Of a stretch of 64,000 bases of DNA, positions 57,878 through 64,000 are shown in pieces. The stretch covers positions 28,187,561 to 28,251,560 of the forward strand of contig NC_088775.1 of the NCBI RefSeq assembly GCF_954871325.1, written 5' to 3'. The notes beneath the pieces were generated by a model. The model had not been told where the DNA came from. It ran no database searches and saw nothing but the letters and a program-made list of their open reading frames with translations. The stretch is from Gordionus sp. m RMFG-2023 (taxonomy: Eukaryota; Nematomorpha; Gordioida; Chordodea; Parachordodidae). The translations under genes were made by a program, and so were the position numbers. The stretch's first letter is position 1, and every line of letters starts with the position of its first letter.

Positions 57878-60800
57878 CAGGGCCGTAGCCACGGAGGGGG
57901 GGGGAAGTTTGGCCCCCAAACCTGGCCCCCAGAAAAAATCTTTGGCCCCCAAAAGTGGCCCCCAAAAATTTTTCTGCCCCCCCCCCCCAATTTGAAAATT
58001 TTTTTTAGAATTGATTATTTTTATATTTTTAATATCAATTTTGAATATTTATTCAAAAATATTCAAAAAACATGTCTATTTAGAATTGATTATTTTTATA
58101 TTTTTAAAATAAATATTTATTCTACAAAAATGTCTAGTTTGTTAATTTTTTTCTATCCTGTTTTATTTTTATTTTTATTTTTACCCAATATTAAATTATC
58201 ATTCTCATTTTTTTTTCATTTTTTTTTGTTGTGTATAACATTCTCTATAGGTATCACATTTATATTATAATATATAACCAGTTATTTTATTTTATCAGTT
58301 ATTAACTCTTATTTTAAGTTAAAGTTAAACAAATGTCAAGCAACATCACCTCTACAAACTACTAGTAATACTACATCAGAAATTTCAGAAACTGATTCTT
58401 CTCATAGTTAGTATAAATTTATATTATTATTTCATGACTTATATGATATTGATATAGGGCAATACCTATATATTATTATTTCATATATATTTATTTTATA
58501 TAAGATAAGAGACAGACATTTATTATTAATATTATCATTTTTGTATAATAATTTTAATTATTAAAATAAATATATTCACTCATATTTCAAGATATGAATG
58601 AAGCTAATAATCTAGAAAATGATCCTCACTACACTCAGTAGGAAGAAGATGGTAAATAGTTTAAAATTTAACCCAAATTTTTCTATTTATATATTTTTGA
58701 CAATATCAATAGGAGTAGGAGATTATGGTGTTTCATTATTACATTTTGATTTTAAAACAAATAAAGACGAAGAAGATACTCAATCATCTTCATCTAGCAG
58801 CTCAGTCTCTCATTGTCAAGAGGCAACTAGTAATTGATTTAATATAAAAATATTATATTTTTTTGTTAATCTTTAAAGATATAATGTTTATGCTAGTTTT
58901 TAATACTGAATATCTATAATTTTACTGTTCAACTTTACTGATAATCTTCATCAGGGTTTGGCACTACAGTATAGCAAATACTTGTATCTTAAATACAAGA
59001 TAAATTTTGTGTTTGTTCATTTTCAGCATGCCCTTCCTTCGCCCATCCTGATGACCATTATTATTTATGACCCTTTCCCTCATTACAATTTATTAATTAT
59101 AATATTTTTAGTGTCAAAAAGTCCTCTAATGGTTCAATTTAAATCTCAGGTGACCTTGGCCAGAATAAATCAAATCAAATTAAACAATTACGCGAAAAAA
59201 GATATCCATGGAAGGCAAAGATCATTTCAAAAATCATGGTATAGAGGCCGAGACTGGTTGGAGTATAGTGTAGAAGCTGACGCTGCCTTTTGTTTTCCAT
59301 GTAGGAAATACTTGTGTAATCCAAGTGATGAATTTGGACAAACGGGATTCAGAAATTGGAAAAATGCGTTAGCTGCCAAGAAGGGACTGCTAAAACACGA
59401 GAGCTCAAAAGCTCATTTAAATTCAATTACAATATGGCATGATAAAAATCAAAATATAAATAAAGGTACAGAAATAACTAAAATGTTGGGAGGTGATCAA
59501 ATTAATCGTAATCAATATTATATTTAATCAATATTTGATTTGATGCTATTTCTTAGCATACAAGAGCTACCTTTCCATGGGACTGGTTCAACAAATATTA
59601 CGGATGCTGCAAAAGATGAAAACATAATTTATTCTTCTGGGCTATTTATAGCAATGTTTTCCTACACCATCCAAAAAGACCCTGAATTAAATAAAATTAT
59701 GAAATTTATACCCCAAAATGCCCAGTATACATCACCACAGATTCAAAACGAAGTAATATCCATTATGGCAGATATGGTGCTTGAACATATTTCCGACAAA
59801 TATAATAAAAGCGAGATGCCTTTTTTTTGTCTTAAGGCTGATAAGACAAAAGATGCTTCAGGTTGTGAAAACCTGAGCTAATTCGCTATATTTTTTCTGG
59901 AGAAATCCAAGAAAATTTAATAGGAATCATTAATTTAGAGTTTCTTTCTGCTGAAAGCATTACAGATTGCATTTTAAAGCAACTTAATGATCCAAATATT
60001 AATTCAGCTAATATAATAAGCCAGGCATATGATGGTGCAAACGTTATGTCTGTCAGAAATGGAGGAGTGCAAACACTTCTTCAAAAAAAAATTAATAAAA
60101 ATGTTCCTTTTATACATTGATACAACCACAAGTTGTATCAATTGGTTCAAAATTGGTATAATAATATTGTTATTATTTCTAATTTTTTTAATTTATCAAA
60201 TGCATTGTATAATTTTTTCAGGCGTTTTAACGTATCCTGTAAATCAGGCCACACCCTTAAGAGACTTTTAGACCAGAGATGGACTGGTCATTTGGAAACA
60301 TCTCGCATTATTTATGAGAATTTTGAGGCTATTGGTGAAGTATTATTTTACTTTTCTAATAGAACTCTTAATTCAGAGGTTTCAATTCATGATTCAGTCG
60401 AAGCCTCTGGTCTTTTATCTTAATGTATTAATATAACTTAAATTATATTAGCCATCATAATTTATGAGATATTAATTACAATAGATCCACTAAATAAGTA
60501 TCTACAATCAGTAGGTACAATCAGTAGGTACAATCAGTAGGTACTAATCTAGTGGATGCTAAAAATTGTATTGATTCTACTATCAATATATTAAAAAATA
60601 AAAGAAGTGATAATTCTTTTGCTTTGAATATGATTAAGGCTGAAAAACTTTTATCAAAATTTTATCTTACTCCCCAAAAATCATCGCGGGTACGTGAAAC
60701 GCCTAAAAATTTCCAAGATTTTTTAGTTGATAGCAAACTAAAATTCGATTGTGAAAAGGACTCCAATTGGAGTTCTTTAAAAAGGATATATTATGAAATT

Positions 60801-61493
60801 ATAGATAACTTTGTGGATCGTTTTTTAGACCGATTTACAGAAGATGATTTTAATCTTTTTTCATCTTTTAATACATTGTCCCCCCTTGACCCTGATTATT
60901 TTTTATCAGATAAAATGGTCCCATTAAAATCCCTGTTAAACTTAAATATGGAAACACTGAATCATGAAATTAAGATAGCAAATAGATTGATAGCTACGGA
61001 AGCTAAAGAAAATCATAATTTTGAAAATATCTTACATATTATGTATAAAAAAAATATATTCATGCATTTAAAGAATTATATAAATGCTACTCAGCAGCGA
61101 TAATCATTGGGATATCAACGGCTTCTTGTGAGGCCTCGTTCTCTACATTAAAGAGAGTTTTATAGAGCAGTAGAGAGTCTATGAAGGATAAACGTAAACA
61201 AAATTTAGTATTAATGGCGTATGAAAAAAGAATAAAGCAGAATATATTAAAATTTAAAAATAAAAATCGCCGTATTCTATTATAGTAATATTTTGTTTTG
61301 TATATGCATATTATAGTAATATTTTGTTTTGTATATTCATATTATAGTATTATTTTGTTATTAAATTTTTGATAAAAATAGGAAAAAATTTATATGAATG
61401 CGTAATTATTTGTTTGATTTTAAAAAAATAGTGCCCCCCCCCCCCAAGTAAGCACTTGGCCCTCCTAATTGATAATTCCTGGCTACGGCCCTG
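57878..61493 (+). mobile_element. hAT element T (ZMYM/DUF4371 type), perfect TSD
   Basis: 3616 bases between CTTTTTAA duplications (57870-57877 and 61494-61501). The ends are CAGGGCCGTAGCCACGG and, reversed, CAGGGCCGTAGCCAGG. G and C runs and TTTGGCCCCC blocks lie just inside both ends. It encodes a decayed transposase on the plus strand that covers most of the usual length. It sits in the decayed duplicate exon of the integrase gene, beside the LTR element. The near-perfect ends and the length suggest that it was autonomous when it inserted. Confidence 0.95.
58750..61285 (+). pseudogene. TTF-finger/DUF4371/hATC transposase, decayed
   Basis: Pieces in order: an acidic/Ser-rich N-terminal part near 58750-58837; a TTF-type zinc finger (59230-59430; WLEYSVEADAAFCFPCRKYL, GFRNWKNALAAKKGLLKHES, SKAHLNS); DUF4371-type catalytic part (59540-60420; MPFFCLKADKTKDASG, IISQAYDGANVMS, LDQRWTGHLETSR); a middle region (60552-61103); and a dimerisation domain at 61085-61260 (STASCEASFSTLKRV, SMKDKRKQNLVLMAYEK). 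It resembles ZMYM1-like hAT transposases. Frame changes and stops separate the pieces: stops near 59527, 59880, 60118 and 60421 and one inside the dimerisation domain at about 61162. Not functional. Confidence 0.85.
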
Positions 61494-61944
61494 CTTTTTA
61501 AAGAAGTTAAACTCTTCTGTTACAATCTAAAATTGTTTCACTATTATAAAAATGGTGAAACAATTTATTATTGTGTCTTATATTTAAAAAAATATTATTG
61601 ATCATATAATATTATAATTTTTATATATTTTACCTATCAGCCAATTTCCTGTAAGTCTTGGTGATACCAAAATGGGCAGCAAGAGATATTGCTGACACAT
61701 TAGTATCACATCCACTGTGAACCATTTGAAGAAGTTGAATTCTTCGGTCAAGGTCCAAAACAACTTCACCATTATGAGAATGGTGATGCATTTTACCCTT
61801 ACAAATTTTATATCTCAAGGCCTGAACTCGCAGATTGCGTCTTAAGCCTTTATTGGAAGACATAGATGATGGATATTTTTGGTAAAGGATATAATCCTGT
61901 ATCTCATCGAATTCTAATAAAATGAATAGAAATATACTAAACAA

Positions 61945-62755
61945 AATTTATTTATTTGATATATCGACTTTCGTCATTAGATTGGGGAAACAATTTTGGT
62001 ATCAAAAACAACTGTTGAAATGAATAAAAAAAAATAATATATATAATAAATGGCCGAAGTCCATATCCAAAAATTTAATTTATATTCAATGAAAATAAAG
62101 AATATTTCAGTGTATTTAGAATCATTTTGTTTGCAATACTGAAATTTATCATATAGAAAAAATTTGCAATATTTTTTAAGTTAGCAAAGATTTAAATAAA
62201 CTTAATTGGAATGAAAAATTATCAGGCCCAAGATCATATCCAAAAATTTAATTTATTGTAAATTTGCAATATTTTTTAAGTTAGCAAAGATTTAAATAGC
62301 TTAATTGAAATAAAAAATTAGTAGGTATCAAAATAAATAAATATTCTATTAAAATTGCTAAAATTTATTATTAGAAAAATTTACAATCATTTACTTTGCA
62401 AAGTTGAGTATTGGTAGAATAATAGGTTTTTATGCCAGTTTATAAGTTAATCGTTGTTATAATGCTATCAAATATATATAAATAATTTACTTTAAAATTA
62501 ATTAAATTAAGATATTAGAAGGATATATTATTTACTAGTTTGCAAAATTTGTAGGCCAGCAATATTTACAATTGATCTTGATAGATTCTTCATAATTCTG
62601 ATTTAAAAGAAATCCCACTTCAATCAAATATGTCAATATCACTAAATAAAAATAAGGTTAAATCTTAACATGTCAGTCATAAATGCCAATATCACTAAAT
62701 TAGAATCTATTTAAATCGGGAGTTCATTTAAAGCATTACACTGCGCCCAGGTCTA
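61945..62755. other. Right flank of G, duplicated AT-rich DNA
   Basis: No gene. A stretch with tccaaaaatttaatttat and gcaatattttttaagttagc occurs at about 62068-62195 and again at about 62230-62300, a local direct duplication. The last 90 bases (62665-62755) are a reversed relative of 41561-41655. Confidence 0.5.
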
Positions 62756-63413
62756 ATTATACCTAATACTTTATAAAAAATTAAATATAATAGGGGATTA
62801 TAAACTATATGTCTACTTACTTTTTATAAATAACTCTCTTATACTTATTTGGATTTGGACCTTGAAAATAATTTTAGGAAGAGACATGATAATTAAATTA
62901 AAAAATCAATAATATAGTTGATTAGTGATTTTGAACTCAGCTAATTACAATATTAAATTTGTTAATTTTCATTTAATAAATAATTATATTTATTTAATTA
63001 GGGTTATATAAAAATTTAAATAATAAAAGTCAATTAAGCTTCAATTGTTAATGCTAAATTAATATTTAGTGGGTGATATTGATATATCTTTAACACAGAA
63101 TTTGATTGCAAGCTGACATAGTGAAAATATAATTTATATGTATTAATCTAATCTAATCTAATAATTAAAATAGTATTCATTTAATAAAATTTATATAGTC
63201 TTATTAATTTTTAAATAATAAAATTAAATCTATATATTACTCAATAAAATTACAAAAGAAATCGTTCAGAAGGCAATTAAAAAAATTTATTTTTAGTTCA
63301 AGGGGATATTAAGAAGCCATTAAAAAAAAATTTTGCTTCAGGAAGCTATTCAAATTTTTCAGGGGGCTCGAGCCCCTGCGCCTTCACTCCCTAGTGACGC
63401 TACTGTATATAAC

Positions 63414-64000
63414 CTTCCAATAATTTTAGAATCCCTAGCTTATCTTACCCCCTTCCCTTCCCCTCACATCCTCAAAATTTTTTGATGCGAACTGTTCCTA
63501 TGTAAACTATTGCTGCTAAAAAGCCCGATTTGGATCTATTTTCAAAACGGCCCGAGATTTAGCTAAAATAATATAAGCATCGAGATTTGACAAATAGATG
63601 TAGAAAACAATTGTTTTTTTATTGAAATGGAAATATTTTCCCCGCGGTTTATTATTCTATGTTTGATAATGATCAAAAAATATTAAACAAAAGTGAATAC
63701 ATTTATGAAAATAATACCTTAACAGATGTAAATATAAATTTTATAGAAAACTAACTATTTAAAATTTAAGAATTTAGAAGTTTTATCCTCGCGCTTATTA
63801 TTAACTCAAATTTTGATTGGGATTAGTAGTTTAGGTGTACTTTGGATATTGTCAGTAATCATTTATCTATTTTTCAAACTCAAACTGTATCAATATAATC
63901 AAAACAACTATAGTAAACTTTATCTCTAGTTATATTTATATTTTGATAAAGAAATTTGTAAAAATTCTTTAAGAATCTCATTGGAGCCCTTACAGAAAAA
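63414..64000. other. Right flank of S1, no gene seen
   Basis: At 63445-63520 ccccctt runs followed by gatgcgaactgttcctatgta recall the reversed left end of the P MITE family (gcaaactgttcctacccc), so a decayed P copy may start here. The remainder is AT-rich with no supported feature. Confidence 0.4.

Larger units (their letters stand above)
54238..61944 (-). mobile_element. Spliced gypsy/Ginger-type integrase gene, broken
   Basis: On the minus strand, parts of an integrase gene with GT-AG introns are seen. An H2C2-type region lies at 61630-61944 (RRIQLLQMVHSGCDTN, AAHFGITKTYRKLADR). A zinc-binding CxxC part lies at about 55208-55338 (FVKCCDICQRSN, HSIPIP). The catalytic core is in two exons at about 54498-54672 (VWTQIGVDLSALPES, AVAVDYFSKYIVV) and about 54238-54443 (INDQGREFVNE, YHPQANGMVERVNRTI). 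The H2C2 exon has a second, decayed copy at about 55385-61560, which is split by an LTR element and by hAT element T. Spliced integrases of this kind are known from Ginger transposons and KRBA2-like genes. Old and broken, at least by these two insertions. Confidence 0.75.
39901..62755. mobile_element. 22.9-kb insertion G in S1, perfect TSD
   Basis: S1 is interrupted between ATTATACC (39893-39900) and a second ATTATACC (62756-62763). S2 shows the uninterrupted site (acattttacctaatatttta, reversed, near 35090). The inserted block starts TAGACCTGTGCGTCG and ends CGCCCAGGTCTA, reversed TAGACCTGGGCGCAG, so it has inverted hAT-like ends. It contains X (39901-about 41594), the palindromic element R with Q inside it, and a spliced integrase gene with two further insertions. 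A reversed relative of G's right end lies inside at about 41561-41655. G may have entered as a small element that later collected the others, or moved as a compound element; the sequence alone does not decide. Confidence 0.8.
33608..63405. mobile_element. Outer hAT element S1, filled with insertions
   Basis: The left end is CAGGGGCGTCGCTAGCC (33608); the right end, reversed, is CAGTAGCGTCACTAGGG (to 63405). Flanks are TAGATAAC (33600-33607) and TATATAAC (63406-63413), 7 of 8 identical. S1's own DNA is only 33608-34482, 39484-39900 and 62764-63405, about 1.93 kb; the rest is S2 (34483-39475) and insertion G (39901-62755). The three pieces line up, in order and reversed, with the sister copy S2, which proves that they once were contiguous. 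No transposase is present, so it is a non-autonomous hAT. It is the oldest layer of the tower. Confidence 0.85.

Overview
The window is very AT-rich animal DNA. Small GT-AG introns, phase-1 exon shuffling, antistasin-type cysteine exons, BED/TTF/DUF4371-type hAT transposons and a Mag-like Ty3/gypsy element all point to a metazoan, not a fungus or protist. I cannot name the species. A compact, repeat-invaded invertebrate genome (parasitic cnidarian, orthonectid or flatworm-like) would fit. No rRNA, tRNA or CRISPR was seen.

Left part (1-32 kb). After about 4.5 kb without a recognisable gene comes a plus-strand gene. Its core is a 4.3-kb Ser/Thr/Asn-rich, mucin-like exon (9758-14038), followed by a small linker exon and two antistasin-like exons (14299-14400, 16335-16421). 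All of these exons are phase 1-1. A second plus-strand gene (about 28694-31890) encodes tandem six-cysteine modules, each made of two exons, then a transmembrane segment and a cytoplasmic tail. Its visible 5' exon accepts a phase-1 junction and it shows no signal peptide. The two blocks could therefore be one large membrane-anchored mucin-antistasin gene split by a 12-kb intron full of transposons; this is inference. Between them lie two internally deleted hAT elements with perfect 8-bp target duplications (6280-7939 lies upstream of the mucin exon, 17217-18816 inside the gap), a decayed LINE-like reverse transcriptase fragment, gypsy fossils (23.5-28.3 kb) and scattered MITEs and minisatellite blocks.

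Right part (33.6-63.4 kb). Almost 30 kb is a nested tower of transposons whose order of insertion can be read from target-site duplications and from empty sites in sister copies. A 2-kb non-autonomous hAT (S1, 33608-63405) was hit by an inverted copy of itself (S2, 34483-39475). S2 was hit by two 0.57-kb MITEs (P1, P2), and P1 was hit by an element carrying an integrase fragment. S1 also carries a 22.9-kb insertion (G, 39901-62755) with perfect 8-bp duplications. G contains a hAT remnant (X) and a palindromic element (R) that encloses a complete-looking four-exon gene joining a BED zinc finger directly to a hAT dimerisation domain without the catalytic core. G also holds a 6.1-kb foldback element (Q) whose arms are arrays of a 119-bp unit centred on TGACAATTGTCA, and a spliced integrase gene. 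That integrase gene is broken by a young LTR element and by a 3.6-kb ZMYM/DUF4371-type hAT.

How it works together: the host genes appear to encode secreted or surface adhesion/protease-inhibitor-type proteins. The rest is a record of repeated hAT activity. The most unusual items are the BED-hATC protein, which could bind and dimerise but not cut, and the long palindromic arrays with the same 119-bp period in the two related elements Q and R.
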